A program made the position numbers and the translations under genes. From Meghimatium bilineatum (lineage: Eukaryota; Mollusca; Gastropoda; Stylommatophora; Philomycidae), in assembly GCA_034231615.1 (NCBI GenBank), contig CM067302.1, forward strand, positions 8,994,603 to 9,058,602: a stretch of 64,000 nucleotides of DNA. The letters are read 5' to 3'. The notes beneath the pieces are model-generated. The model was not told the origin of the DNA. It saw nothing but the letters and a program-made list of their open reading frames with translations, and did not search any database. The stretch's first letter is position 1, and each line of letters starts with the position of its first letter. Shown here in pieces: positions 40,403-53,060 of the stretch.

Positions 40403-43400
40403 CTGAAATAGATTTTAAAAAAATAGCTGTTACATAATGTTTCATACAACATATTACACACTGATCCATCTATGTTCCTTCGGCACGGAATATGTTACAT
40501 AATGTTTCATACAACATATTATATTAAAATGTTACACACTGATCCATCTATGTTCCTTCGGCACGGAAAATGTTACATAATGTTTCATACAACATATTAT
40601 ATTAAAATGTTACACACTGATCCATCTATGTTCCTTCGGCACGGAAAATGTTACATAATGTTTCATACAACATATTATATTAAAATGTTACACACTGATC
40701 CATCTATGTTCCTTCGGCACGGAATATGTTACATAATGTTTCATACAACATATTATATTAAAATGTTACACACTGATCCATCTATGTTCCTTCGGCACGG
40801 AATATGTTACATAATGTTTCATACAACATATTATATTAAAATGTTACACACTGATCCATCTATGTTCCTTCGGCACGGAATATGTTACATAATGTTTCAT
40901 ACAACATATTATATTAAAATGTTACACACTGATCCATCTATGTTCCTTCGGCACGGAAAATGTTACATAATGTTTCATACAACATATTATATTAAAATGT
41001 TACACACTGATCCATCTATGTTCCTTCGGCACGGAATATGTTACATAATGTTTCATACAACATGTTACACACTGATCCATCTATGTTCCTTCGGCACGGA
41101 ATATGTTACATAATGTTTCATACAACATGTTACACACTGATCCATCTATGTTCCTTCGGCACGGAATATGTTACATAATGTTTCATACAACATGTTACAC
41201 ACTGATCCATCTATGTTCCTTTGGCACGGAATATGTTACATAATGTTTCATACAACATATTATATTAAAATGTTACACACTGATCCATCTATGTTCCTTC
41301 GGCATGGAATATGTTACATAATGTTTCATACAACATGTTACACACTGATCCATCTATGTTCCTTCGGCATGGAATATGTTACATAATGTTTCATACAACA
41401 TATTACACACTGATCCATCTATGTTCCTTCGGCACGGAATATGTTACATAATGTTTCATACAACATATTACACACTGATCCATCTATGTTCCTTCGGCAC
41501 GGAATATGTTACATAATGTTTCATACAACATATTATATTAAAATGTTACACACTGATCCATCTATGTTCCTTCGGCATGGAATATGTTACATAATGTTTC
41601 ATACAACATATTACACACTGATCCATCTATGTTCCTTCGGCACGGAATATGTTACATAATGTTTCATACAACATGTTACACACTGATCCATCTATGTTCC
41701 TTCGGCACGGAATATGTTACATAATGTTTCATACAACATGTTACACACTGATCCATCTATGTTTCTTCGGCACGGAATATGTTACATAATGTTTCATACA
41801 ACATATTACACACTGATCCATCTATGTTCCTTCGGCACGGAATATGTTACATAATGTTTCATACAACATATTACACACTGATCCATCTATGTTCCTTCGG
41901 CACGGAATATGTTACATAATGTTTCATACAACATATTATATTAAAATGTTACACACTGATCCATCTATGTTCCTTCGGCACGGAAAATGTTACATAATGT
42001 TTCATACAACATATTATATTAAAATGTTACACACTGATCCATCTATGTTCCTTCGGCACGGAATATGTTACATAATGTTTCATACAACATATTACACACT
42101 GATCTATCTATGTTCCTTCAGCACGGAATATGTTACATAATGTTTCATACAACATATTACACACTGATCCATCTATGTTCCTTCGGCACGGAATATGTTA
42201 CATAATGTTTCATACAACATATTACACACTGATCCATCTATGTTCCTTCGGCACGGAATATGTTACATAATGTTTCATACAACATGTTACACACTGATCC
42301 ATCTATGTTCCTTCGGCACGGAATATGTTACATAATGTTTCATACAACATATTATATTAAAATGTTACACACTGATCCATCTATGTTCCTTCGGCATGGA
42401 ATATGTTACATAATGTTTCATACAACATATTACACACTGATCCATCTATGTTCCTTCGGCACGGAATATGTTACATAATATTTCATACAACATATTACAC
42501 ACTGATCCATCTATGTTCCTTCGGCACGGAATATGTTACATAATGTTTCATACAACATATTATATTAAAATGTTACACACTGATCCATCTATGTTCCTTC
42601 GGCATGGAATATGTTACATAATGTTTCATACAACATGTTACACACTGATCCATCTATGTTCCTTCGGCACGGAATATGTTACATAATGTTTCATACAACA
42701 TGTTACACACTGATCCATCTATGTTCTTTCGGCACGGAATATGTTACATAATGTTTCATACAACATATTATATTAAAATGTTACACACTGATCCATCTAT
42801 GTTCCTTCGGCATGGAATATGTTACATAATGTTTCATACAACATATTACACACTGATCCATCTATGTTCCTTCGGCACGGAATATGTTACATAATGTTTC
42901 ATACAACATGTTACACACTGATCCATCTATGTTCCTTCGGCACGGAATATGTTACATAATGTTTCATACAACATATTACACACTGATCCATCTATGTTCC
43001 TTCAGCACGGAATATGTTACATAATGTTTCATACAACATATTACACACTGATCCATCTATGTTCCTTCGGCACGGAATATGTTACATAATGTTTCATACA
43101 ACATATTATATTAAAATGTTACACACTGATCCATCTATGTTCCTTCGGCATGGAATATGTTACATAATGTTTCATACAACATGTTACACACTGATCCATC
43201 TATGTTCCTTCGGCACGGAATATGTTACATAATGTTTCATACAACATATTACACACTGATCCATCTATGTTCCTTCGGCACGGAATATGTTACATAATAT
43301 TTCATACAACATATTACACACTGATCCATCTATGTTCCTTCGGCACGGAATATGTTACATAATGTTTCATACAACATATTACACACTGATCCATCTATGT

Positions 43401-43794
43401 TCCTTCGGCACGGAATATGTTACATAATGTTTCATACAACATATTACACACTGATCCATCTATGTTCCTTCGGCACGGAATATGTTACATAATGTTTCAT
43501 ACAACATGTTACACACTGATCCATCTATGTTCCTTCGGCACGGAATATGTTACATAATGTTTCATACAACATGTTACACACTGATCCATCTATGTTCCTT
43601 CGGCACGGAATATTTTACATAATGTTTCATACAACATATTATATTAAAATGTTACACACTGATCCATCTATGTTCCTTCGGCACGGAATATGTTACATAA
43701 TGTTTCATACAACATATTATATTAAAATGTTACACACTGATCCATCTATGTTCCTTCAGCACGGAATATGTTACATAATGTTTCATACAACATA

Positions 43795-44680
43795 CGAGGC
43801 GTGTTCAAATGAAAACGGGACTTGTGGATTTATTTAAAAAGTATCATACGCAATTTAATATTTTCAACGGAATTGAACAAAGCAACCATTTGTGAATAAG
43901 AATGCACCTGGGTTCATCAGAAAAAATCTCCGTATGCATTTAGGCAAGCATCCCACTGTTTAGGTAGACGTCGAATGCCGTCCGAGAAAAAGTTGCGTGG
44001 CTGTTCTCTGAACCATGTGGTCACCGCTGTCTTCACGTCTGCGTCGCTGTTGAATCGCTGTCCCTTTAGTGCTTTCTTCAACGGTCCGAACAAATGGAAA
44101 TCACACGGGGATAAATCGGGACTATAGGCTGGGTGATGAAGAACTTCCCAATTCTTCTTTGCCAATGTTTCCTGCACAATTTTTGCGATGTGCGGACGAG
44201 CGTTGTCGTGGAGAAGAATCACACCTTGAGAAAGTCTGCCTGGTCGCTTAGCCTTGATGGCCTTATGCAGCTTGTCTAAAGTGTCTTCTTCTGTTGCAAC
44301 AATATGCGCCTGACCTGGCCGTGCAAGATCTGCCGTTAACTCACGTCCGTCTTTAAACATACGCACCCACTCCATCACTCTGGTCCTCGACAAACATTTG
44401 TCACCATATGCTGCCTTCATTCTCCGATGAATGTCTACTGCTTGACATCCTTCAAATGAAAGAAACTGGATCACAGCACGCTGATTCACTTTGGACGGGT
44501 TCGGAATCACACCCGCCATATTGTTAACAGTCTTCTGCAGCACATATGCATGCTGGGAAGATGAACACATGACCGTATGTAAATTATTGGATACTCATTA
44601 CTAGTGCAAAATGTCATCAATATCAGTGCGCTCTATCACGCGTGGTGTAACAAGTCCCGTTTTCATTTGAACACGCCTCG
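43795..44680 (-). mobile_element. Mariner (DD34D) element, internally deleted, TA target duplication
   Basis: Perfect terminal inverted repeats of about 31 bp (starting cgaggcgtgttcaaatgaaa at the left, mirrored at the right) lie between two TA dinucleotides (43,793-43,794 and 44,681-44,682). Removing the element and one TA restores the surrounding 78-bp minisatellite unit exactly. Total length is 886 bp, against about 1.3 kb for a full mariner. It inserted after the array had formed. Confidence 0.95.
43917..44570 (-). pseudogene. Mariner transposase with in-frame internal deletion
   Basis: An open frame of 217 residues, where about 345 is normal. The N-terminal helix-turn-helix region is present (VIQFLSFEGCQAVDIHRRMK; VMEWVRMFKDGR). 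After about residue 105 the protein jumps to GVILLHDNARPH (Asp122) and then YSPDLSPCD (Asp157), which are 34 residues apart, the DD34D spacing. The block carrying the first catalytic Asp is missing, so it should not be catalytic, but it may still bind the inverted repeats. The deletion kept the frame. Confidence 0.9.
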
Positions 44681-44924
44681 TATTATATTAAAATGTTACA
44701 CACTGATCCATCTATGTTCCTTCGGCACGGAATATGTTACATAATGTTTCATACAACATATTATATTAAAATGTTACACACTGATCCATCTATGTTCCTT
44801 CGGCACGGAATATGTTACATAATGTTTCATACAACATATTACACACTGATCCATCTATGTTCCTTAGCATGGAATACATTACATAAGACAGAAACCAGTT
44901 CTCTCCAGTTTGAGCCATGTGATG

Positions 44925-45978
44925 TTACTGTGATGTAGTTACTGTGATGTAGTTACTGTGTGATGTAGTTACTGTGTCATGTTACTGTGTCATGTTACTG
45001 TGGTGTAGTTACTGTGTCATGTTACTGTGATGTAGTTACTGTGTGATGTAGTTACTGTGTGATGTAGTTACTGTGTCATGTTACTGTGATGTAGTTACTG
45101 TGTGATGTTACTGTGTAATGTTACTGTGATGTAGTTGCTGTGTGATGTAGTTACTGTGTGATGTAATTACTGTGTGATGTAGTTGCTGTGTGATGTAGTT
45201 ACTGTGTGATGTAGTTACTGTGTGATGTAGTTACTGTGTGATGTAGTTACTGTGTGATGTAGTTACTGTGTCATGTTACTGTGATGTAGTTACTGTGTGA
45301 TGTAGTTACTGTGTCATGTTACTGTGATGTAGTTACTGTGTGATGTAGTTGCTGTGTCATGTTACTGTGATGTAGTTGCTGTGTGATGTAGTTACTGTGT
45401 CATGTTACTGTGATGTAGTTGCTGTGTGATGTAGTTACTGTGTCATGTTACTGTGATGTAGTTACTGTGTGATGTAGTTACTGTGTCATGTTACTGTGAT
45501 GTAGTTACTGTGTGATGTAGTTACTGTGTCATGTAGTTACTGTGTCATGTTACTGTGATGTAGTTACTGTGTGATGTAGTTACTGTGTCATGTTACTGTG
45601 ATGTAGTTGCTGTGTGATGTAGTTACTGTGTGATGTAGTTACTGTGTAATGTTAGTGTGATGTAGTTACTGTGTGATGTAGTTACTGTGTGATGTAGTTA
45701 CTGTGTGATGTTACTGTGTGATGTAGTTACTGTGTGTAGTTACTGTGTGATGTAGTTACTGTGTGATGTAGTTACTGTGTCATGTAGTTACTGTGTGATG
45801 TAGTTACTGTGTGATGTAGTTACTGTGTGATGTTACTGTGTGATGTAGTTACTGTGTGTAGTTACTGTGTGATGTAGTTACTGTGTGTAGTTACTGTGTG
45901 TAGTTACTGTGTGATGAAGTTACTGTGTGTAGTTACTGTGTGTAGTTACTGTGTGATGTAGTTACTGTGTGTAGTTCT
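44925..45978. repeat. 16-bp minisatellite with mixed unit lengths
   Basis: Unit gtgatgtagttactgt with gtcatgttactgt and other shortened forms, about 1 kb. Confidence 0.9.
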
Positions 45979-46255
45979 TGGATTTTAGTGAGATCCATAG
46001 TCATACACATTTCCATCATTGAGTCCAACTCCTTGAAGTGGAGATGGGGCTTAGTCGAGAGTTTGGAAACTACGATTGGTCAGGCTAAACCCAATATTGA
46101 GCAGGACCACAGTCCTGTCCAAGCAAGCACAGGTGTTGAAATCGGAGATACCAGGCCACGAGGTGCACCAACAGCAGGTATGATGCAACCCGTCAATTTA
46201 ACATGTCTGCATGACAAATTTTTTCGTACAAGAAGAAGATAAACTGATTGGTATT

Positions 46256-47600
46256 TGTTTTCAGTCCTGCGTATTGCTTGTGTGGTCTCACTGTACAACA
46301 GTGGGTAGATGAATTATTGCTTGTGTGGTTTCAATATACAACAGAGTGTAGATGAATTATTGCTTGTGTGGTCTCACTGTACAACAGAGTGTAGATGAAT
46401 TATTGCTTGTGTGGTCTCACTGTACAACAGAGTGTAGATGAATTATTGCTTGTGTGGTTTCAATATACAACAGAGTGTAGATGAATTATTGCTTGTGTGG
46501 TTTAAATATACAACAGAGTGTAGATGAATTATTGCTTGTGTGGTCTCACTGTACAACAGCGGGTAGATGAATTATTGCTAGTGTGGTTTCAATATACAAC
46601 AGAATGTAGATGAATTATTGCTTGTGTGGTTTCAATATACAACAGAGTGTAGATGAATTATTGCTTGTGTGGTTTCACTGTACAACAGAGTGTAGATGAA
46701 TTATTGCTTGTGTGGTTTCAATATACAACAGAGTGTAGATGAATTATTGCTTGTGTGGTTTCACTGTACAACAGAGTGTAGATGAATTATTGCTTGTGTG
46801 GTTTCACTGTACAACAGAGTGTAGATGAATTATTGCTTGTGTGGTTTCAATATACAACAGAGTGTAGATGAATTATTGCTTGTGTGGTCTCACTGTACAA
46901 CAGAGTGTAGATGAATTATTGCTTGTGTGGTTTCAATATACAACAGAATGTAGATGAATTATTGCTTGTGTGGTTTCAATATACAACAGAGTGTAGATGA
47001 ATTATTGCTTGTGTGGTTTCAATATACAACAGAGTGTAGATGAATTATTGCTTGTGTGGTTTCACTGTACAACAGAGTGTAGATGAATTATTGCTTGTGT
47101 GGTTTCAATATACAACAGAGTGTAGATGAATTATTGCTAGTGTGGTTTCAATATACAACAGAGTGTAGATGAATTATTGCTTGTGTGGTTTCACTGTACA
47201 ACAGAGTGTAGATGAATTATTGCTTGTGTGGTTTCAATATACAACAGAGTGTAGATGAATTATTGCTAGTGTGGTTTCAATATACAACAGAGTGTAGATG
47301 AATTATTGCTTGTGTGGTCTCACTGTACAACAGAGTGTAGATGAATTATTGCTTGTGTGGTTTCAATATACAACAGAGTGTAGATGAATTATTGCTTGTG
47401 TGGTTTCAATATACAACAGAGTGTAGATGAATTATTGCTAGTGTGGTTTCAATATACAACAGAGTGTAGATGAATTATTGCTTGTGTGGTCTCACTGTAC
47501 AACAGAGTGTAGATGAATTATTGCTTGTGTGGTTTCACTGTACAACAGAGTGTAGATTAATTATTGCTTGTGTGGTTTCACTGTACAATAGAGTGTTGAT
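46256..47600. repeat. 43-bp minisatellite, about 31 copies
   Basis: Unit tgtagatgaattattgcttg, then tgtggtttcaatatacaaca and gag. Two main subtypes (tcaatata versus tcactgta) alternate irregularly. Confidence 0.95.
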
Positions 47601-47699
47601 AAATTATTCATTTTTCTTCTAATTTTGCCACGGCGTTAACTCTATCATTTCTAGTGATACTGCAGTGGGGGCATATACCCATTGAAGAATGAGATATTT

Positions 47700-47950
47700 A
47701 GACCACTAAAGGCATTTTGGACACTTAAAGCGACATGATGGTATCAAAAGGCTGATTTTAGAGGGCAGAGTGTCAGGCGAGAGAAGAAGAGGAAGATGAA
47801 AAAGATGAAAGACCAGCAACATCAAAGAATGCACATGTCTCTGGCCAATGCAGGATGCAGGCTTGCTTGCCTGGGACAGATAGGCGTTCAGAGTATCCAT
47901 GATGAAGACAACATTCTGGAAAGAATATGTTACTTGATATAAAGTTTCAT
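47700..47950 (+). mobile_element. LINE 3' fragment
   Basis: Matches 11,800-12,015 over about 240 bp (cacttaaagcgacatgatgg to gaaagaatatgttacttgat). Stops in all frames. Confidence 0.6.
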
Positions 47951-48210
47951 GTAGTAACATGTAAAATGAAGATATAATTTTAAAGCCCCAATCCACACTA
48001 CCAAAGACGGACAAATTGATCCAGAAGCCATGCTGAAGTCGGATGTGTCAGGCTGTAAGTAACAGATACCACAGCTAAGCTATAAAAGATGAAACAATGC
48101 ATTCAATTGTCTGGAATACGTCCTGCTAATATGCAGGAGTTTAAGAATTAACGCAGACGACATTGAGCAATAATCGGATTAAATAGAAGAAAATAATATA
48201 AAATACTTAC

Positions 48211-48355
48211 CTTTCAAACTGTACTCCCTATTCTCAGTGGTAATGGTAGTGACAGACTCATCTTTCAACCATGTGTGTTTGTACTGTAGTGTGTAACCCA
48301 GGATCTGTCCATTTCTTACGTGAGGGGGTGGAGGCTGCCAGGTCACTAAGATCTG
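48211..48355 (-). CDS. Exon 4: middle of FN3 domain c
   Basis: The acceptor is CTGACAG at 48356 and the donor AAAG/GTAAGT at 48210; phase 0 in, phase 1 out (145 nt). It encodes QILVTWQPPPPHVRNGQI (B strand with the core Trp, then the Pro-rich loop), followed by GYTLQYKHTWL and ENREYSLK. An alternative acceptor three bases downstream would drop one Gln; I kept the upstream one because it preserves the length seen in related FN3 domains. The acceptor lies about 70 bp from an 18-bp minisatellite that starts at 48,424. Confidence 0.85.
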
Positions 48356-48423
48356 CTGTCAGATTTATAAAATAATATCACTGGTAGAATTATTAATTGT
48401 TCAAGGTTATACATTGTCTGCTA

Positions 48424-49885
48424 TAGGTAATATACCTGTTATAGGTAATATACCTGTTATAGGTAATATACCTATTATAGACATTGTAATTGACGTCATG
48501 TGAAAAACTCAATCATTTTCATACAAATTGTCTCAGAAAAGTTATGAACATCAGATGGCAAGACAAGATTCCAGATACCACTGTCCTTGATAGAGCTGGT
48601 ATCCCAAGCAGTGACACGATCCTGATGCAGACACAGATTCGTTGGGCAGGTCATTTGGTGCGTATGCCAGACCATCATCTGCCAAAGATACTTCTCTATG
48701 GTGAGCTAGAGAAGGGAATACAATCTCAAGGTGGCCAAAGGAAGCGCTACAAGGACTCGTTAAAGGACTCACTGAAAGCCTTTGAAATAGACCACGATAC
48801 ATGGGAAGAACTTGCACAAAATAGATCTACATGGCGTTCTAAAATAAAAAAGAGCGCATCATCTTGTGAAAAGAAGAGAAATGCAGCAGCTCAACAGCGG
48901 AGAGCAGCTAGAAAGTCCCGGATAGACCAAGATCCGTCTACAGTCATTTTTCCATGTCCAAACTGTCCAAGGACATTTACAGCTCGAATAGGGCTCATTA
49001 GCCATCTACGAACTCATAATCAAGGACATAACTAAAATTGAATTTTCAAAAGTGGATGTAACAACACAACACCTGTTATAGGTAATATTGCTACTACTGG
49101 TAAAAGGTTATACCTGCTACAGGTAATATAAACTTATCTGCTACAAGTAATATACCTGCTACAAGCAATATGCCTGCTACAAGTAATAAGGCCTATATCT
49201 GCTACAGGTAATATACCTGTTACAAGTAATAGGCTATAACTGCTACAAGCAATAGGCATATACCTGCTACAAGTAATAAACCTGCTACATATAACAAACC
49301 TGTCACAAGTGATATACCTGCCACAAGTGATATACCTGCCACAAGTGATATACCTGCCACAAGTGATATACCTGCCACAAGTGATATACCTGCTACAAGT
49401 GATATACCTGTCACAAGTGATATACCTGCTACAGGTGATATACCTGCCACAAGTGATATACCTGCTACAGGTGATATACCTTCTACAAGTTATATACCTG
49501 CTACAAGTGATATACCTTCTACATGTAATATAGGCTTATCTGCTAAAATAATATACCTGCTTCAAGTAATATAGACCAACCTGTTGCAAGTAATATATAC
49601 GTTGCAAATAATATACCTGCTACAAGTAATATACCTGCTACAGGTAATATACCTGCCAAAATTGATATACCTTCTACAAGTAATATACTATGTCATCTAA
49701 ACTATTTCAAATTCACATACAAAATTTCAATTATATGCCCCTATGTGTTATATAGGCTATTTGCTGAGACACATGATTCTGAAGTTGGGCAAAGCTGCTG
49801 AAATGTGCTACAGGAAATATAACTTCTGCAGGAAATATACCTGCTACAGGTAATATAACTTCTGCAGGAAATATACCTGCTACAG
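48424..49885. repeat. 18-bp minisatellite, split by a LINE end
   Basis: Units such as tacctgttataggtaata and caagtgatatacctgcca at 48,424-48,480, 49,068-49,700 and 49,800-49,885. Many units are partly self-complementary (acctgctacaggt). Confidence 0.85.
48485..49060 (+). mobile_element. LINE 3' end encoding a C-terminal C2H2 zinc finger
   Basis: An intact 181-residue frame (48,490-49,035). It covers the end of the RT (IRWAGHLVRMPDHHLPKILL; LLYGELEKGIQSQGGQRKR), a basic alanine-rich stretch (RNAAAQQRRAARKSR) and a C2H2 finger CPNCPRTFTARIGLISHL with His-x3-His. Such a finger at the end of the ORF2-type protein is known for some LINE families. The fragment splits the 18-bp minisatellite around it (48,424-48,480 and 49,068 onward). 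Confidence 0.8.
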
Positions 49886-50039
49886 GTAACACAATGGTAC
49901 CTCAGTAAAAGTAAAGTAGTTTCCCTCTTCCATGCCATTACGGCGTAGTGAGGAATACTGTGTTAGCCTTGTATTGTTCATTTAACACAGGTATACACAT
50001 GAATAATGTAGTCATCATGCCAGCATTGCTTATAAATAA

Positions 50040-50245
50040 CCACACGGTCGGAGGGTGTCCGACAAAATGGAGGGTGCCGCAGTAACCACATGAATAAATG
50101 GTATGCAAAATAAGTTAAATAAGTTACTAGAAAAACTTAACTATAAATAAAAATAGATAAAACAGTATATAAAAAATACAATAAAACAAAACAGGACAAT
50201 TTTCCACATATTGGTCCAAACGGGACCTTTTTCAAGAAAAGCATT
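50040..50245 (+). repeat. Dispersed repeat (family E), uninterrupted copy
   Basis: Shows the empty form of the repeat at 28,965-29,370. Starts aaccacacggtcggagggtg and ends gggacctttttcaagaaaag. Confidence 0.65.
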
Positions 50246-50334
50246 ATTTCAGCATTTTTTATTTTTCCATAAGATTTAGTATCCATTTCTTTAAAATGTG
50301 TCAACCTATTGATTTTAAAATATGTTTGTTGAAC

Positions 50335-50400
50335 TGGAAATTGAACCCTGGATCACAAGACTATGAAGCCATTTCAATAACAACTGAGTTCCGGCAAGTG
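50335..50400 (-). mobile_element. tRNA-like SINE head
   Basis: On the minus strand it reads tcagttgttattgaaatgg and agggttcaatttcc, the box A and box B positions of a tRNA-derived head. The body is not traceable. Confidence 0.45.
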
Positions 50401-50589
50401 TGTGTGGTACTAGCACCCAAACTCGTATTAGGCTTGTTGTCTTAAAGGTGTGATTTTGTTAGGATTGCTTATGGATGCATGTTTAGTATTCAAAGGGTGT
50501 CCATCCTGTGTAGCAGTATCCCAGCATTATCAAGTCCTGCCCAAAAGAAATCTAACTTAACTACATGGGGCGACTACCATTATTTAACA

Positions 50590-50890
50590 GACAAGAACAG
50601 GAATTTTCATTATATTTCGACTCAGAACTGAACACAATAGACTAAACAGCCATATTAACACAAAATTTTTAATTGGCACATCAGCAAAGTTGGCAAGCCA
50701 ACCAAACATCAGAGAATACCTTCAAGAATGTGCAAACTATGACACATTAAGATGCACATACTGGCCTTCTGATACACCTATGAAGGTTAAACTCTATAGT
50801 ACACAATCAAGAAATAGAAAACACTGTCCACTTTATACAAGACACAACACTGCAGATATAGACATTATTAAAACACTAAAGAGGTAGAAG
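50590..50890 (+). mobile_element. LINE C-terminal fragment (RNase H tail)
   Basis: A degraded copy of the region after RNase H. It reads LRTEHNRLNSHI in frame pieces, then NIREYLQECANYDTLRCTYW in the same layout as the 18.2-19.3 kb element. It ends with a stop at about 50,885. Intronic debris. Confidence 0.65.
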
Positions 50891-50964
50891 AAGAAATCAA
50901 GTCATACACTTCTGGATCAATTAGTTCTCTATATTCTACATAACATATAGGCCTATTTGTTATG

Positions 50965-51415
50965 CTCATACATATATTTCTTAAGTTCAAACATATATTT
51001 ATTACCAGTATGTTCAAACATATATTTGCTATGTTGAAACATATATTTGTTATGTTCAAACTTATATGTGTTACATTAAAACTTATATTTGTTATATTCA
51101 AATTTATATTTGTTATGTTCAAACTTATTTTTGTTATGTTCATATATTTGTTATGTTCAAACTTGTATGTGTTATATGAAAACTTATATTTGTTATGTTC
51201 AAATTTATATTTGTTATGTTCAAACATATAGGGGGCCTATTTATTAATTGCAAACATATATTTGTTATGTTCAAATGTATAGGCCTATTTGTTATGTTCA
51301 AACATATATTTGTTATGTTCAAACATATATTTGTTATGTTCAAACGTATAGTTATTATGTTCAAATGTATATTTGTTATGTTCAAACATATATTTGTTAT
51401 GTTCAAACGTATATC
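50965..51415. repeat. ~19-20-bp minisatellite
   Basis: Unit atatttgttatgttcaaac, diverged copies, ending about 45 bp from the exon 3 donor. Confidence 0.85.
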
Positions 51416-51458
51416 CTAATACACACATCTCACAATTTTAGTATTGTATTATACTCAC

Positions 51459-51563
51459 ACTGGAATTAATGACCTGTACAGTTACATCCCTCGGTGGTCC
51501 ACTTGGCACATCAGAATATGGTTGTGATAGAACTGCTGGACTTAGAGGATGCGGTGGTAGTTT
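51459..51563 (-). CDS. Exon 3: end of FN3 domain b and start of domain c
   Basis: The acceptor is TCAATCAG at 51564 and the donor CAGT/GTGAGT at 51458; 105 nt, phase 0 on both sides, 35 codons. It encodes the last strand of domain b, then the interdomain motif SDVPSGPPRDVTVQVINSS. That motif is strikingly like the DCC/neogenin linker into FN3-3 and also like linkers in DSCAM and Sidekick. Splitting an FN3 domain this way, at the linker side and before the B strand, is common in this superfamily. Confidence 0.8.
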
Positions 51564-51844
51564 CTGATTGACAGAAAGTATATTTAAAAATTACTGCCCT
51601 GCATTTGTTTGTTTGGATCACCCATGTAATAAGCCTCTAATTAAGAGCAATAGATGTCTTGTATACTTTTGTACAAAGGGTAGATTACTCCAGTTTTATT
51701 TCTTACCCAGAAGGCTATATTTTTCAGCTGTGTACAGTTAAGTGAGAAGTCTTCTATACTTAGAGAGGGTAAAAAAAACAATTGTGTAGATGAAGTGGGG
51801 CATGGAATTTTTTGTCTCCAACTTTTTATCTGTTGTTATTACGC

Positions 51845-51985
51845 ATGTGGTTGTGTCTGTGGGTCTCACCAATGGCCCACTAGACATAGGCCTACCACCC
51901 ATGCAACAGAAAACCTTAGCAGATGACATGCCGTTATATTGAGATTATCATCTTAGAGAAGCTTCATGGCAAGTCATCTATACAA
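51845..51985 (-). repeat. Dispersed repeat (family N)
   Basis: Reverse-strand partner of 440-590. Between exon 3 and the array at 52.8 kb. Confidence 0.55.
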
Positions 51986-52194
51986 TTATGCTTTTATTTT
52001 GTTGAAATGTGTTTCATGTTTACCTGATATGTATGCACCCTCTGTGGTTGGGAGGGAGCCAGAGATGTACTGTGCAGCACTGGGGAGGAGGAAACTGACA
52101 GCACTGTTTTTTCCTATGGCTGAAACCCATCATAGAGGCACAGTGACTCAGGACGTGACAATCCTTTTGACTTGAACATTTGGTTGCATGCCTG

Positions 52195-52440
52195 GAGCAA
52201 TAGAGAATTTTGGCATAACCAAGTCAATTGGAGGTGGGGAATGATCACAGTGAACCCTATCATGGCTACAGTGGCTAGGAGCAGTGCATAGGTTGAAACC
52301 TACTTTACTGGAGATGTGATAGTTATTCTCTGGCTCTGTCCCGGGATGGACCCAAAATCCACAGAATTCCCAGCAATATAATGCCATTTAATGGCATTAG
52401 GTCAAAGGGCACGAGCCCATGGATCAGCAACCAACCAACC
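52195..52440 (+). repeat. SINE-like element ending in (ccaa)n
   Basis: Ends with ggcacgagcccatggatcag and caaccaaccaacca, the same tail as the 65-bp insertion at 17,764-17,828 (inverted there). The body includes tttactggagatgtgatagt. Confidence 0.55.
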
Positions 52441-52800
52441 ATCTGTTGTTATTCACACTTGTACCATTAAGTGTCCTGAACAAAAGGTGGAGGTATCTGT
52501 CTTTGGCTATTTGAGTTGCATTGGTCATGGTCAGCTGGCATCTTCTTTAAGGTATCTTTAATTGTATCCACCCATCTAGTTCTTGGTCTTCCTGGTGTCT
52601 TTTAACCTGATATTCTGCTGTTGTTTGCATGAAGGGCTGGTTGTGTTTGTTTCCATTCTCATGATGTGGCCAAACCACATGATTTTCTGTTTCTGGATAT
52701 AGTCTTGACATAAGATGTTCATTATTTCTTTCCTGGTATCTTCATTTCTCTGTCTGTCTCTTCTCATGAAATTCAAAGTAGCAGTGTTAGCCTGCACCGA
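52440..52800 (-). mobile_element. LINE RT C-terminal fragment
   Basis: The minus-strand frame includes ATLNFMRRDRQRNEDTRKEI, IMWFGHIMRMET and a degraded tail. Stops are present after about 70 residues. Confidence 0.65.
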
Positions 52801-52807
52801 ATTTTAT

Positions 52808-52972
52808 ATGGGACATAAAATTGTAAAGATGTATATAAAATTGTAAAGATATATATAACATTGTAATAACAATATATATAAAATTGTAAAGATATATATA
52901 AAATTGTAAAGATGTATATAAAATTGTAAAGATATATATAACATTGTAATAACAATATATATAAAATTAAGA
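52808..52972. repeat. ~19-bp AT-rich repeat
   Basis: Unit ataaaattgtaaagatat with aacattgtaataacaat variants. Confidence 0.85.
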
Positions 52973-52979
52973 GTGGGAT

Positions 52980-53060
52980 TAACTTAACTGTTAGCACACT
53001 GACTTGTCCAAAAGTTCCGAGTTCGAATCACTGTATAGCTATTCTCCAGCTTACTCAGAT
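52980..53060 (+). mobile_element. tRNA-like SINE head
   Basis: ttaacttaactgttagcaca and gagttcgaatcactgta resemble boxes A and B about 35 bp apart. It follows the 18-20-bp array directly. Confidence 0.45.

Larger units (their letters stand above)
40434..44868. repeat. 4.4-kb array of 78- and 65-bp units, split by the mariner
   Basis: The long unit is 78 bp (atgttacacactgatccatc, tatgttccttcggcacggaa, and so on). The short unit lacks 13 bp (within atattatattaaa). The left end is mostly long units; further right the two types mix. The array starts next to the exon 5 acceptor, and the mariner occupies 43,795-44,680. Confidence 0.95.

Noticed and set aside
40472-41113. 213-residue frame with 26-residue repeats
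   Set aside because: 78-bp minisatellite units. The frame ends as soon as 65-bp units appear.
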